A DNA stretch of 64,000 bases from Pseudonocardia sp. MH-G8 (GCF_002262885.1 NZ_NKYF01000001.1:1116001-1180000); one strand, 5' to 3'; counted from the stretch's first letter, positions 1-9,090 are shown. A program made the numbers and translations. The notes: a model not told the origin generated them from the sequence alone.

Positions 1-69
1 ACGATCGCGCTGTTCCTCGTGTTCCAGCGCCAGATCATCGAGTCGATCAAGACGTCCGGACTGAAGTAG
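1..69 (+). CDS. C-terminal end of a carbohydrate ABC transporter permease (MalG type), partial
   Basis: Only the last 22 codons and the TAG stop are inside the window. The tail FQRQIIESIKTSGLK closely matches FQRHIVESIKSAGFK at the end of the complete MalG-type permease at 33377-34276, so this is the inner-membrane permease of a sugar ABC importer. It is followed after 10 nt by a sulfatase and then by a sugar-binding lipoprotein, which suggests one operon. The family call rests on the paralogue in this window; the substrate is unknown. Confidence 0.8.
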   Translation, partial: TIALFLVFQRQIIESIKTSGLK

Positions 70-79
70 AGGGGGATCC

Positions 80-1366
80 ATGACCGAACGACCCAACGTC
101 GTCCTGATCATGATGGACGACATGGGGTACGGCGACCTGAGCTGCACGGGCTCGTCGCTGATCAGGACCCCGAACATGGACGCGATCGCGGCCGGCGGCA
201 TGACGTTCACCGACGCCTACGCGGGCGCGCCGACCTGCACGCCGTCCCGGGCGGCGCTGATGACCGGCCGCTACGCCCAACGCGTCGGCCTGCCGCGCGT
301 GATCTTCCCGGACGACGCGGAGGGCCTGCCCGACAGCGAGGTCACGGTCGCGGAGGTGCTGCGCGACGCGGGCTACCGGTGCGCGGTGTACGGCAAGTGG
401 CACCTCGGCGCGAAGCCCGACCACCATCCGATGAGGCACGGGTTCGACGAGTTCATCGGGTTGCCCTACAGCAACGACATGGATCCGGTGTACCTGATGG
501 AGGGCACCGAGCGGGTCGACGGCGAGCTCGACCAGTCGCTGGTGACGCGGCGCTACACCGACGAGGCGATGGCGTTCATCGAGGAGCACCGCGAGGAGCC
601 GTTCTTCGTCTACCTCCCGCACACGATGCCGCACATCCCGCTGCACGTGGAGGAGGAGTTCCGGGGCACCTCCGCGGCCGGCACCTACGGCGACGTGATC
701 GAGTGCATCGACCACCACGTGGGCCGGCTCACCGCTCACCTGGACCGGCTCGGGCTCACCGACGACACCCTGGTGATCATCACCAGCGACAACGGCCCGT
801 GGTTCGAAGGCAGCGCGGGCGGATTCCGCGGCCGCAAGATCCAGACCTGGGAGGGCGGCATCCGGGTGCCGTTCCTCGCCCGGTGGCCGAGCCGGATCGC
901 GCCGGGCACCCGTTGTGCGGAGCCGATCTCCTTCCTCGACCTGCTGCCGACCCTCGCCGGTGTCGCCGGCGCCCCCGCCCCGGACGACAGGCCGCTCGAC
1001 GGCATCGACATCGGGGCGCTGTTCGACGGCGGCCCGGCGCCGGAGCGCGAGGCCTTGTACTTCTTCAGCCACTGGTCGCTGAACGCCGTGCGCTCCGGGC
1101 GCTTCAAGCTGCACGTCGCACGCCACCCGGAGCGGGACCGCCGCGAGCTGCCGCAGCTGTTCGACCTCGTGGCCGATCCGGGTGAGAGCTACGACCTCGG
1201 CTCCCTGCACCCCGACGAGGTGCAGCGGCTCCTCGGGCTCGCCCGTGCCTTCACCGACGAGATCGAGGCGCAGCGCCCGGAGGCGCAGCGCCGCGCGGGG
1301 ACCGACCTGCTCAAGGAGGCCTCCCGCACCGACCTGGTCACGGACCGGACGTTCCAGAAGGGATGA
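80..1366 (+). CDS. sulfatase (arylsulfatase family, formylglycine type)
   Basis: This 428-residue protein hydrolyses sulfate esters. The N-terminal NVVLIMMDDMGYGD carries the metal-binding Asp13/Asp14. The signature CTPSRAALMTGR places the cysteine converted to formylglycine at C53. GKWHLG (K106, H108) and ITSDNG (D237, N238) supply the other active-site residues. There is no signal peptide, so it probably acts in the cytoplasm on imported sulfated sugars. The ATG follows a GAGGGGG ribosome-binding site. Its TGA overlaps the ATG of the binding protein (ATGA), so the two are translationally coupled. The operon therefore likely imports and desulfates a sulfated sugar or glycan fragment; the exact substrate is not visible. 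The formylglycine-generating enzyme is not in the window. Confidence 0.93.
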   Translation: MTERPNVVLIMMDDMGYGDLSCTGSSLIRTPNMDAIAAGGMTFTDAYAGAPTCTPSRAALMTGRYAQRVGLPRVIFPDDAEGLPDSEVTVAEVLRDAGYRCAVYGKWHLGAKPDHHPMRHGFDEFIGLPYSNDMDPVYLMEGTERVDGELDQSLVTRRYTDEAMAFIEEHREEPFFVYLPHTMPHIPLHVEEEFRGTSAAGTYGDVIECIDHHVGRLTAHLDRLGLTDDTLVIITSDNGPWFEGSAGGFRGRKIQTWEGGIRVPFLARWPSRIAPGTRCAEPISFLDLLPTLAGVAGAPAPDDRPLDGIDIGALFDGGPAPEREALYFFSHWSLNAVRSGRFKLHVARHPERDRRELPQLFDLVADPGESYDLGSLHPDEVQRLLGLARAFTDEIEAQRPEAQRRAGTDLLKEASRTDLVTDRTFQKG

Positions 1367-2697
1367 CGGGCGTGGGCAGGCAGGTCAGCAGGCGCACGCT
1401 GCTGCGGGGCGCAGCCGGGCTCGCGGGAGCCGCCACGCTCGCCGGCTGCGGCGGCGGGGGCGACCCGACAGCGCTGCGGTTCTGGCAGTTCTACTCCCCC
1501 GGCGGGGGCAAACCGCTGCAGAGCAAGTGGTTCACCGACCTGGTGGACGCGTGGAACGCCGAGAACTCCCCGAGGGTCGAGCTGGAGTTCGTGCCGAACT
1601 CCCAGTACGTCGACGGGCCGAAGCTGCAGACCTCGTTCAGCGCGGGGAAGGGGCCCGACCTGTTCGTCGTGAGCCCCGGCGATTTCCTGCGCTACTACAA
1701 CGGGGGCGTGCTCGCCGACCTCACGCCCTACCTCACGGAGGAGGCCCGCGCGGACTTCTACCCCGAGCTGCTGGAGAGCCGCAGCGTCGACGGGCGGGTC
1801 CACGCGCTGCCGATGGGCGGCGGCCCGCTCGCGATGTACTACAGCGTGCCGGCGTTCGAGGCGGCCGGACTCGCCGAGGGCGACCTGCCCCGGACCTGGG
1901 ACCAGCTGCTCGACGTCGGTGAACGGCTCACCACGCGGGAGGGCTTCGGAGCGGTGTTCGAGACCGCGCCCGGCTACTTCCAGAACTTCACCTTCTATCC
2001 CTACCTGTGGATGGCCGGAGGTGGGCTGCCCGGGCTGGTGGACGAGCCGGGACGGTTCGACTCGAACGGCACCGTCGCCGCGCTGCAGCTCTTCCAGGAC
2101 CTGGTCAGCCGCGGCGTCGTCCCGCGGACACCGGGCGGCGGCGGTGCCTCCGACCTGGTCGGGAACCTGGGCAGCGGCTACTGCGCGATGCAGTACGCCG
2201 GCATGTGGGGTGTGGCCGACCTGCGGCGAGGCAAGCCCGACCTGGAGTACGGCGTGCTCCCGCTCCCGCTGCCCCCGGGCGGGAGCTCCGTCACGGCAAC
2301 CGGCGGTTGGGCGTTCGCCGCCAACGCGCAGGGCCGCGACCCCGACGCCGCGGCCCGCTTCTGTGCCTGGGCGCTCGGCTCGATGGACGCCGCCTGCGTC
2401 GAGCGGGTGGCGCGCTGGTGCGTGGAGGCGCAGTCCTACCTGCCCTACCGGCGCTCGGCGATGCGGCGGGCCGAGGAGCTCGGCGCGTTCGAGGACGCGA
2501 AACTGCGCACGTTCCGCGACACGATCTTCCCCGGCGCCCGCGGCGAACCCCGGCTGCCACCGGAGCTGAACAAGGCGGTGTCCGACGTGCTGCAGGCCTG
2601 CCAGCTGAACGGCGCCGACCCGAGCCGGGAAGTGGAGCGAGCAGGAGCGATATTCGCCTCAGCCCTGGAGGGCTACGCAGGCGCCCCCCTCGTATAG
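1363..2697 (+). CDS. extracellular sugar-binding lipoprotein of an ABC importer (Tat-exported)
   Basis: The 444-residue protein starts with a twin-arginine motif (RRTLLRG) and a lipobox LAGC with the lipidated cysteine at C29, so it is exported folded and anchored outside the membrane. The mature part looks like a family 1 carbohydrate-binding protein (LRFWQFYSP at the start, later GPDLFVVSPGDFLRYYNGG). It is clearly paralogous to the binding protein at 31061-32446; they share DFLRYYNGGVL/EFLRYYNGGVL, EGDLPxTWDQLLDV and PGYxQNFxFYPxLW. It overlaps the sulfatase stop by 4 bp. The usual order is binding protein then permeases; here it comes last, after a permease and the sulfatase. Confidence 0.92.
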   Translation: MTGVGRQVSRRTLLRGAAGLAGAATLAGCGGGGDPTALRFWQFYSPGGGKPLQSKWFTDLVDAWNAENSPRVELEFVPNSQYVDGPKLQTSFSAGKGPDLFVVSPGDFLRYYNGGVLADLTPYLTEEARADFYPELLESRSVDGRVHALPMGGGPLAMYYSVPAFEAAGLAEGDLPRTWDQLLDVGERLTTREGFGAVFETAPGYFQNFTFYPYLWMAGGGLPGLVDEPGRFDSNGTVAALQLFQDLVSRGVVPRTPGGGGASDLVGNLGSGYCAMQYAGMWGVADLRRGKPDLEYGVLPLPLPPGGSSVTATGGWAFAANAQGRDPDAAARFCAWALGSMDAACVERVARWCVEAQSYLPYRRSAMRRAEELGAFEDAKLRTFRDTIFPGARGEPRLPPELNKAVSDVLQACQLNGADPSREVERAGAIFASALEGYAGAPLV

Positions 2698-2717
2698 CCA
2701 CCTTGGAGGTGCGGTTG
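2698..2717. terminator. short intergenic palindrome with CCACCTTGG motif between convergent genes
   Basis: The 20 nt between the stop of the binding protein and the stop of the convergent tricorn-type gene hold CACCTTGGAGGTG, a 5-bp stem with a 3-nt loop. The same CCACCTTGG occurs at 7387-7395 and 7697-7705, and as CACCTTGG at 22864-22871, each near a gene end. The stem is short and has no T tract, so a terminator role is only possible. Confidence 0.35.
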
Positions 2718-5700
2718 TCATGGGCGGGGTGGCAGTTCCGGGCGGCGGCGGGACGGGCGCGTGGACGGGTCCGGTGCCTGTGCGGCCGGGCGCTTCGCCA
2801 GCGACTCCAGCGCGATGTCCACGGCCCGTTCCAGCTGCGGGTCCCGCCCGGCCACCCAGTCCTGCGGTGCCATCACGACCTCGACGTCGGGGTCGACGCC
2901 GTGGTTCTCCACCGACCACCCGGTGTCGTCGAACCAGTGGCCGTACCTCGGCTGCGTGACGCCCGTGCCGTCCACCAGGCGGTAGCGGCTGTCGATGCCG
3001 ATCACGCCGCCCCAGGTGCGCACGCCGACGACCGGGCCGATGCCGAGGCGTTTGATCGCCGCCGTGACGATGTCGCCGTCGGAGCCCGCCAGCTCGTCGG
3101 CGATCGCGACGACCGGGCCGCGCGGCGCGTCCTCGGGGTAGGTGCCGGCCTGTCGGTGCCGCGGCGAGGACCAGCCGATCACCTTGCGCGCCAGCTTCTC
3201 CACCACCAGCTCCGAGGTGTGCCCACCGCTGTTGCCGCGGACGTCGAGGACCAGGCCCTCGCGGGAGGTCTCGCGGCTCAGGTCCCGGTGCAGCTGCGCC
3301 CATCCCGGCGCCATCATGTCCGGGACGTGCAGGTAGCCGAGCCTGCCCTCGGAGCGGTCGGCCACGAACGCGCGGCGTCCGGCCACCCAGTCCTGGTAGC
3401 GCAGCGCGGCCTCGGACGCCAGCGGCCGCACCACGACGCGGCGCACCTGCCGGGCGTCGGCCCGCTCCGGACCGGACCGGACGGTGAGCTCGACGAGCTC
3501 GTCGGCGCCGGAGAGCAGCAGCGGCGCCGGCCCGTACCGCGGGTCGACGGGCCTGCCGCCGACCTCGAGGAGCACGTCGCCCCCGCGGACGTCGACCCCG
3601 GGCCCGGTGAGCGGGCTGCGCGCGGCCGGTGCGGACGTCTCCGGCGGCAGCACCCGCACGACGCGCCAGCCCTCGCCATCAGGTGCGGGTTCCAGGTCGG
3701 CGCCGAGCAGCCCGGGCCGGCCGCCCGGGTCGCCCGCGGCACCCGCGCGGACGTAGGCGTGGGAGGTACCCAGCTCCCCCTGCAGCTCCCACAGCAGGTC
3801 GACGAGGTCGTCGTGGCCGCCGACGGCGTCGACGAGCGGCCGGTAGCGCGCCAGCTCGGCGGTCCAGTCCACCCCCGCCATGTCGGCCACCCAGAAGTGG
3901 TCGCGCATCAGCCGGCCCGCCTCGTCGAACATCTGCCGCCACTCGGCGGTCGGCTCGACCGTCACGACGATGCGGCGCGTGTCGACCTCGAACTCGTCGC
4001 CCTCGCCACCGCCCGGCGCGTCGGAGCCGGAGCGGTCGCTCCGCAGCACGCGCAGGGCGCGCCCGTCGCGCACGATCAGGCGGGTGCCGTCGCCGCTCAC
4101 GTCGAAGGCGCTCACCGGGTCGGCGATGACGTCGAGCTTGCGGCGCACCAGGTCGAAGCGCTCCAGCACCGGCCGGCCGGCCCGCTCGTCGGTGCCGGCG
4201 ATCGTGTCGCCGAGCACGCCCGACACCGGCAGGCGGTACCAGAGCAGGCAGTCCTTGGCCGCACGCATACCGCTGTAGCGGGCGGCCGGCACCGGTACCG
4301 GCACGACCCGCGCCGCGAGCCCGTCGATGTCGACGACGACCGGCGGTGGGCCCGCCTCGTCCTTCACGGGTTCCTCGGGAGCCGGTGCGTCGGACGACGG
4401 GTCGGCGGCGGCCGGGGCGCGCAGGTCGGCCGGTCCCTCCTCCCCCGGCGAGACCGGCCGCCCGTCCGGGCTCGCCCCGAACGGCGACGGCGTGCGCGCC
4501 GCGAGCGGCACCAGGAACGGGCGCCACGACGCGGGGAATGTGAGGTCGAAGGAGTGCTCGTCGTAGATCGGGTCGAAGCTGCGCCGGGACAGGAACGCCA
4601 GGAACTTGCCGTCGGCGGTGAACGTGGGGTCGGTGTCGGCGAAGCGCGGCTCGGTGACCGCCACCAGGGTGTCGTCGGCCAGCCGCGCCATCACGATCCG
4701 CGAGAGCCCGGCTTCGACCGGGTCGCTGTAGGCAAGCCACGCGCTGTCGGGCGACCAGCACAGGTCCGAGACCTCGCGGTCGGCGCCGCGCGCGAGCTGC
4801 CGCAGCCCGCCGGAGGCGACGTCGAGCACCAGCAGCCTGCCGTCGTGGGCGGCGAGGGCCACGGCCGACCCGTCGGGCGCGGGCGCCAGTTCCAGCACGC
4901 GCCCGATCTCCCCCGCGCCCACGCGGCGCACCGGCGGCGCCCCGTCCGCGCGGTCGTCCAGCGGGGCGATGCAGACCGCGTCCTCCCCCTCCGCATCGTC
5001 GACCCACACGGCGCGGTCCTCGCCCAGCGGTCGGGCGAGCCGGGCGCGCACCCCGGGTTCCGCGAGCAGCGTGCGCGCCGGCCCGTCGCGATGGGTGAGC
5101 CGGTGCACCGTGCCGCGGACCAGCGCGATGCTCGTGCGACCGGTGCGGTCCGGGGCCGCCCACGTCAGCTCGCGGTCGGTGGCGACCCGGAACGGCTCGC
5201 GGTGGCTGCGCGGCCCTCCGAGGCGGACGTCGAGCCGCCGCGGGGACGCGTCCAGCGAGTCGAGGATCCACAGCTCGCCCGCCGACTCGTAGACCACCCG
5301 CTGCCCGTCGGTGCTCGCGTGCCGCACGTAGAACGCCGGCGCGTCCGGGCCGCCGTGGTCGGTGTGGCGGCGCAGCCCGGTGCCGTCGGCGCCGAGGGAG
5401 TAGACGTTCCCCCAGCCCTCGTGGTCGGAGATGAACGCGATGCGCATCCCGGCGTCCGAGCCGACGAGCATCGGCGAGGAAAGCTGGCCGTCGAGGTCGG
5501 CCGCGAGCCGCTCGAACTCCCCCGAACCGGCGCGGTCCCACCACAGCCGTCCGGCGGTGCCGCCCCGGTAGCGCTTCCACCACGCGGGCTCGCGCACCAT
5601 CACCGTGCCGACGACGACGGTGGGTCCCCCCGCGCTCAGCGCCACGTCCGACACCGGCCCGAGGTCCAGCCGACGCGGGTTGCCGCCCTCGGACGGGATG

Positions 5701-6056
5701 GCGTACGCCCAGGCCCGCCGCGCCGATGCCTGCCCGGTCGCGCTCACCGCGAGCACCTCGCCGTCGGGCGTCCAGCCCAGCGACTGCGCCCGGGGATCGC
5801 CCCAGTACGTCAGCCGCCGCACGCCCCCGCCATCGACGTCGCTGACGTGGACCTCCGGGGCACCGTCGCGCCACGACGTCCACGCGACGCGCGTGCCGTC
5901 GGGCGACAGGCGCGGCTGGGCGACCGGCACTGCGTCGGCGGTGAGCCGGTAGGCGCGCCCACCGGCCAGCGGCGCCGTCCACACGTCGTCCTCCGCCGTG
6001 AGGACGAGCGTGTCGCCGTGCAGGTGCGGGAAGCGCAGGTAGTACCTCGATCGCAT
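2718..6056 (-). CDS. tri1: tricorn protease homologue (S41 family)
   Basis: The protein has 1112 residues, close to the 1071 of Thermoplasma tricorn. The first part holds two beta-propeller regions with WD/TolB-like SPDG repeats. These are followed by a PDZ-like segment and a C-terminal S41 peptidase domain. All five tricorn catalytic residues can be located: S765-H766 in GTSHAY, S992-D993 in AGSDGD and E1050 in SVENHG (tricorn S745, H746, S965, D966, E1023). The enzyme degrades oligopeptides released by the proteasome, and actinomycetes have proteasomes. No signal peptide is seen, so it is cytoplasmic. The tricorn-interacting peptidases F1-F3 are not in the window. It is transcribed divergently from the dehydrogenase at 6123, with 66 nt between. 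Confidence 0.93.
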   Translation of the reverse strand: MRSRYYLRFPHLHGDTLVLTAEDDVWTAPLAGGRAYRLTADAVPVAQPRLSPDGTRVAWTSWRDGAPEVHVSDVDGGGVRRLTYWGDPRAQSLGWTPDGEVLAVSATGQASARRAWAYAIPSEGGNPRRLDLGPVSDVALSAGGPTVVVGTVMVREPAWWKRYRGGTAGRLWWDRAGSGEFERLAADLDGQLSSPMLVGSDAGMRIAFISDHEGWGNVYSLGADGTGLRRHTDHGGPDAPAFYVRHASTDGQRVVYESAGELWILDSLDASPRRLDVRLGGPRSHREPFRVATDRELTWAAPDRTGRTSIALVRGTVHRLTHRDGPARTLLAEPGVRARLARPLGEDRAVWVDDAEGEDAVCIAPLDDRADGAPPVRRVGAGEIGRVLELAPAPDGSAVALAAHDGRLLVLDVASGGLRQLARGADREVSDLCWSPDSAWLAYSDPVEAGLSRIVMARLADDTLVAVTEPRFADTDPTFTADGKFLAFLSRRSFDPIYDEHSFDLTFPASWRPFLVPLAARTPSPFGASPDGRPVSPGEEGPADLRAPAAADPSSDAPAPEEPVKDEAGPPPVVVDIDGLAARVVPVPVPAARYSGMRAAKDCLLWYRLPVSGVLGDTIAGTDERAGRPVLERFDLVRRKLDVIADPVSAFDVSGDGTRLIVRDGRALRVLRSDRSGSDAPGGGEGDEFEVDTRRIVVTVEPTAEWRQMFDEAGRLMRDHFWVADMAGVDWTAELARYRPLVDAVGGHDDLVDLLWELQGELGTSHAYVRAGAAGDPGGRPGLLGADLEPAPDGEGWRVVRVLPPETSAPAARSPLTGPGVDVRGGDVLLEVGGRPVDPRYGPAPLLLSGADELVELTVRSGPERADARQVRRVVVRPLASEAALRYQDWVAGRRAFVADRSEGRLGYLHVPDMMAPGWAQLHRDLSRETSREGLVLDVRGNSGGHTSELVVEKLARKVIGWSSPRHRQAGTYPEDAPRGPVVAIADELAGSDGDIVTAAIKRLGIGPVVGVRTWGGVIGIDSRYRLVDGTGVTQPRYGHWFDDTGWSVENHGVDPDVEVVMAPQDWVAGRDPQLERAVDIALESLAKRPAAQAPDPSTRPSRRRPELPPRP

Positions 6057-6122
6057 GAAAACCGACGGTAGCGAGTGACCACGAGTACGGCGAACTCACC
6101 CGGATGGCGCCAGGATGGGTGC

Positions 6123-7385
6123 ATGCGTCGTCGGTGGGTGCCCGGTCCGGTCCGACGAGCCGTCCTGGCGGCCGGTGTCTCCACGGTGCTCGGCCTCACC
6201 GGGTGCACCGGTCCCGACGCCACGTCCGTGGAGGGCGGGGGTGCGGGCACCGCGCCGGCCGCCACGGGCATGACGGGCAGTCCCGCCCCCAGCCGCACCG
6301 GCACCCCGGACCTGCAGGTCGAGGTCGTGGCCGCCGGCCTCTCGCACGTGTGGGACATCGGCGTCCTGCCCGACGGCCGGGCGCTGGTCACCGAGCGGGA
6401 CGGGCGGATCGCGCTGCTGTCGGCCACCACCCCCGGCGCCGCCGTCACCCCGGTGAACGCCGACCTCTCCGACGTCCACGTCCGCGGCGAGGGCGGTCTG
6501 ATGGGCATGGTCGTGCACCCCGACTTCGCGGAGTCACGCCGCTTCACCACGTGCCAGACCCACATGCAGGAAGGGCAGCCCACGGACGTCCGGCTCGTGA
6601 CGTGGGAGCTGTCGACGGACGGCACCGCGGCGTCGCGCGTGGCGGATCCGCTCGTCGGAGGGCTGCCCATCAACCCGTCCGGCCGGCACTCCGGTTGCCG
6701 GCCGACCGTCGCGGACGACGGCAGCCTGCTCGTCGGCACCGGCGACACCGCCCGCGGCGCGATCTCGCAGGACCTCACCTCGCTCGGCGGGAAGGTGCTG
6801 CGCGTGGACCTCGCCACCGGCGAACCGGCCGAGGGCAACCCGTTCGCCGACGCCGAGAACCCGGCGCAGCAGCTGGTGTGGACCTACGGACACCGCAACG
6901 TGCAGGGCGTGGCCGTGCAGCCGGGCACCGGCGAGGTCTACACCGCCGAGCACGGTCCGAGCACCGACGACGAGGTCAACCGCCTGCAGGCAGGCGGCAA
7001 CTACGGCTGGGACCCCTCACAGGGCGGCACCGTGGGCGGCTACGACGAGTCGGTGCCCATGACCGACCTCGAGCGCTTCCCGGACGCCGTGCCGGCCGCG
7101 TGGAGCTCGGGCAGCCCCGTGGAGGCGGTCTCCGGTGCCGCGTTCCTGTCCGGCCCGCAGTGGGGCGAGCTCGACGGCGCGCTGGCGGTCGGGGCCCTGC
7201 GCGGGGAGAAGCTGCTGCTGATGGGCCTGGGACCGGACGGCGCGGTCGCGGAGGTCAGCGTGCCGGCCCCGCTGGACGGAGCGTTCGGACGCCTCCGCGG
7301 GGTACGCGTGACGAACGACGGAGCACTCCTGATCTCGACATCGAACGGATCGGACGACAGGGTCCTCCGCATCACCCCCGTCTGA
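6123..7385 (+). CDS. PQQ-dependent glucose/sorbosone dehydrogenase-like lipoprotein
   Basis: This 420-residue protein has an N-terminal signal with lipobox LTGC, so it is probably an extracellular lipoprotein. The body matches the six-bladed propeller of the GSDH family: GRALVTERDGRIALL, GEGGLMGMVVHPDF, GRHSGCRPTV, TYGHRNVQGVAV and DEVNRLQAGGNYGWD, where the conserved HRN and histidine positions bind PQQ and substrate in known members. I chose ATG 6123 because AGGATGG lies just upstream and the signal peptide begins there. An in-frame upstream GTG at 6075 would add 16 residues lacking signal character. Substrate is unknown; many actinobacterial relatives are oxidoreductases of sugars, but activity without added PQQ is uncertain. 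Confidence 0.88.
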   Translation: MRRRWVPGPVRRAVLAAGVSTVLGLTGCTGPDATSVEGGGAGTAPAATGMTGSPAPSRTGTPDLQVEVVAAGLSHVWDIGVLPDGRALVTERDGRIALLSATTPGAAVTPVNADLSDVHVRGEGGLMGMVVHPDFAESRRFTTCQTHMQEGQPTDVRLVTWELSTDGTAASRVADPLVGGLPINPSGRHSGCRPTVADDGSLLVGTGDTARGAISQDLTSLGGKVLRVDLATGEPAEGNPFADAENPAQQLVWTYGHRNVQGVAVQPGTGEVYTAEHGPSTDDEVNRLQAGGNYGWDPSQGGTVGGYDESVPMTDLERFPDAVPAAWSSGSPVEAVSGAAFLSGPQWGELDGALAVGALRGEKLLLMGLGPDGAVAEVSVPAPLDGAFGRLRGVRVTNDGALLISTSNGSDDRVLRITPV

Positions 7386-7408
7386 GCCACCTTGGTCAGC
7401 GCGTGCGG

Positions 7409-7690
7409 TCAGCGCGTGCCGTAGCGCAGCGCCGCACGTTCCCGCGCTTTCGCCGCTTCCACCTCGCGGTCCTTCGGCGGCGCGGTGGTCACGAGCTCGT
7501 CGAGCAACTGCTGCGTGGCTGCGGCCACCGCCTCGACGGCCCGCGCGAACGCCTCCTCGTTGGCCTGCGACGGCCGGGCGGAACCGCTCACCTTCCGCAC
7601 GTACTGCAAGGCCGCGGCCTGCACCTCGTCGGAGCGGGCAGGCGGGGAGAAGTTGTGCAGGGTCCGGATGTTGCGACACACACCCGTCAT
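7409..7690 (-). CDS. DUF2277 family protein
   Basis: This small protein of 93 residues begins MTGVCRNIRTLHNFSPPARS and contains LQYVRKVSGSARPSQANEEAF, the typical sequence of the DUF2277 family, which is widespread in actinobacteria and has no known function. The conserved Cys-Arg-Asn-Ile-Arg and the full length suggest it is intact. It lies 23 nt after the convergent dehydrogenase. Before the IS30 insertion, its upstream neighbour would have been the epimerase gene at 9141, with the hairpin at 7700 between them. Confidence 0.9.
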   Translation of the reverse strand: MTGVCRNIRTLHNFSPPARSDEVQAAALQYVRKVSGSARPSQANEEAFARAVEAVAAATQQLLDELVTTAPPKDREVEAAKARERAALRYGTR

Positions 7691-7699
7691 CCTGCCCCA

Positions 7700-7720
7700 C
7701 CTTGGAGCCGTACTGCTGTT
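7700..7720. repeat. left arm of an intergenic hairpin split by the IS30 element
   Basis: The 21 nt starting CCTTGGAGCCGTACTGCTG pair with 9091-9111 (CAGCAGTGAGGCTCCAAGG at its end) to give stems CCTTGGAGCC/GGCTCCAAGG and ACTGCTGTT/AACAGCAGT. An uninterrupted copy of the same hairpin is at 22863-22924. The two arms are now 1.4 kb apart because the insertion sequence lies in the loop. Confidence 0.85.
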
Positions 7721-7730
7721 CTCAGCCCGG

Positions 7731-9080
7731 CGGATTCAAGGAGTGATCGCAACACCCCTCTTGATCTGGGGTGATGACGATGGCGGGTCGGCGGCGTGTG
7801 CCTGGCGAACGGGTGCGCAAGTTCTGGCGGGCCTGGAAGAACGGTGCTCGGCTGGCTGAGGCGGCTGCGTGTGCGGGTGTGTCGGAGTCGACGGGCCGCA
7901 ACTGGGTCGCCGAAGCTGGCGGGGTGGCACCTGATCTTGCTGAGCCCTCGGGACGGAATCTGTCGCAGGCCGAGCGCGACGAGATCGCGGCCGGGCTGTG
8001 TGACAGCGATATCGCCCGTGTGCTGGGCCGGCATCGGTCCACGATCGGTCGTGAGCTCAAACGCAACCAGATGATGTGGGGCGAGCGCGAGGCCCGGCGC
8101 CGACCGGCGCGGGAGCAGCAGGCGCGTGCTCGCGCTGGACAGGAGCCCCAGCCCGGCCGGTCGAAGGCATCTGCAGGCCCGGTCTGGCGGGAGCGGTTGT
8201 GTTACCGGCCCTCGGTGGCCCAAGCCAAGGCCGAGCAGCGGGCCCGGCGCCCGAAACCGACCAAGCTCTCAAGGAACCCCACACTGGTCGAACGGGTGCA
8301 GGATGAGCTGACGAAATCGTGGAGCCCGGAGCAGATCGGTCGCAGACTGCGCCGCGAGTTCCCCGACCAGCCGGAGATGCGGTTGTCCCACGAGACCATC
8401 TACCAGGAACTTTACGTTCAAAGCCGCGGCCAGCTGCGTCGCGAGCTGACCAAGTGTCTGCGCACCGGGCGGGCGGTGCGCCGCCCGGAACGGCGGGTGG
8501 ATCGCCGCCGTAAGCGGTCGCATATCCCCGAGGAACTGCTGATCTCCCAGCGGCCCGCTGAGGCCGAGGACCGCAACGTGCCCGGGCACTGGGAAGGCGA
8601 TCTGATCCTGGGCGCGGACAACACCACAGCCATCGGCACCCTGGTCGAGCGCACCACCCGGTTCGTGATGCTGCTGCACCTGCCCGGCAGGCACGGCGCC
8701 GAGCAGGTCCGCGACGCCATGATCACCAACATGCACGAGCTGTCCGCGGCGTTGCGTCGGTCCTTGACCTGGGACCAGGGCGTCGAACTGAGCCGCCACC
8801 AGGAGATCACCGTCGCCTTGGACCTGCCGATCTACTTCTGCGACCCGCACAGCCCCTGGCAGCGCGGCAGCAACGAGAACACCAACGGGCTGCTGCGCCA
8901 GTACTTCCCCAAGGGCACCGATCTGTCAGTGCACACCGCGGCCGAGCTCGACCGCGTCGCCGCCGAGCTGAACGGGCGACCCCGCAAGACCCTCGACTGG
9001 GAAACCCCAGCCGAGGCCCTCGCTCGCTTACAGTCGAGGCCGGTGACAACAACCGGTGTTGCGATCACCCCCTGAAACCG
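7731..9080 (+). mobile_element. IS30-family insertion sequence, complete
   Basis: The element of 1350 bp is bounded by inverted repeats of about 26 bp (7731-7756 and 9055-9080). They share GTGATCGCAACACC exactly and differ at three positions elsewhere. It encodes one transposase. The bases just outside are AGCCCGG (7724-7730) and AGCCCCG (9081-9087), a near-match that could be a degraded target duplication; IS30 elements usually make 2-3 bp duplications. The element sits in the loop of a palindromic hairpin, fitting the known preference of several IS30 relatives for palindromic targets. Ends and transposase look intact, so it may be active. Confidence 0.88.
7771..9075 (+). CDS. IS30-family transposase
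   Basis: The protein has 434 residues. The N-terminal part holds helix-turn-helix regions for end binding, including IARVLGRHRSTIGRELKRN. The C-terminal DDE domain has the first Asp in GHWEGDLILG, the second in TWDQGVEL and the catalytic Glu in WQRGSNENTNGLLRQYFPKGTDL, a hallmark of the IS30 family. The stop codon lies inside the right inverted repeat, as is common in compact elements. The reading frame is uninterrupted, so the enzyme is probably functional. Confidence 0.95.
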   Translation: MMTMAGRRRVPGERVRKFWRAWKNGARLAEAAACAGVSESTGRNWVAEAGGVAPDLAEPSGRNLSQAERDEIAAGLCDSDIARVLGRHRSTIGRELKRNQMMWGEREARRRPAREQQARARAGQEPQPGRSKASAGPVWRERLCYRPSVAQAKAEQRARRPKPTKLSRNPTLVERVQDELTKSWSPEQIGRRLRREFPDQPEMRLSHETIYQELYVQSRGQLRRELTKCLRTGRAVRRPERRVDRRRKRSHIPEELLISQRPAEAEDRNVPGHWEGDLILGADNTTAIGTLVERTTRFVMLLHLPGRHGAEQVRDAMITNMHELSAALRRSLTWDQGVELSRHQEITVALDLPIYFCDPHSPWQRGSNENTNGLLRQYFPKGTDLSVHTAAELDRVAAELNGRPRKTLDWETPAEALARLQSRPVTTTGVAITP

Positions 9081-9090
9081 AGCCCCGAAA

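Noticed and set aside
2007..6071. Very long open frames on the plus strand opposite the tricorn-type gene
   Set aside because: They are Arg/Pro/Ala-rich with no domains, a usual effect of GC-rich codon use on the opposite strand; the minus frame has full catalytic motifs.
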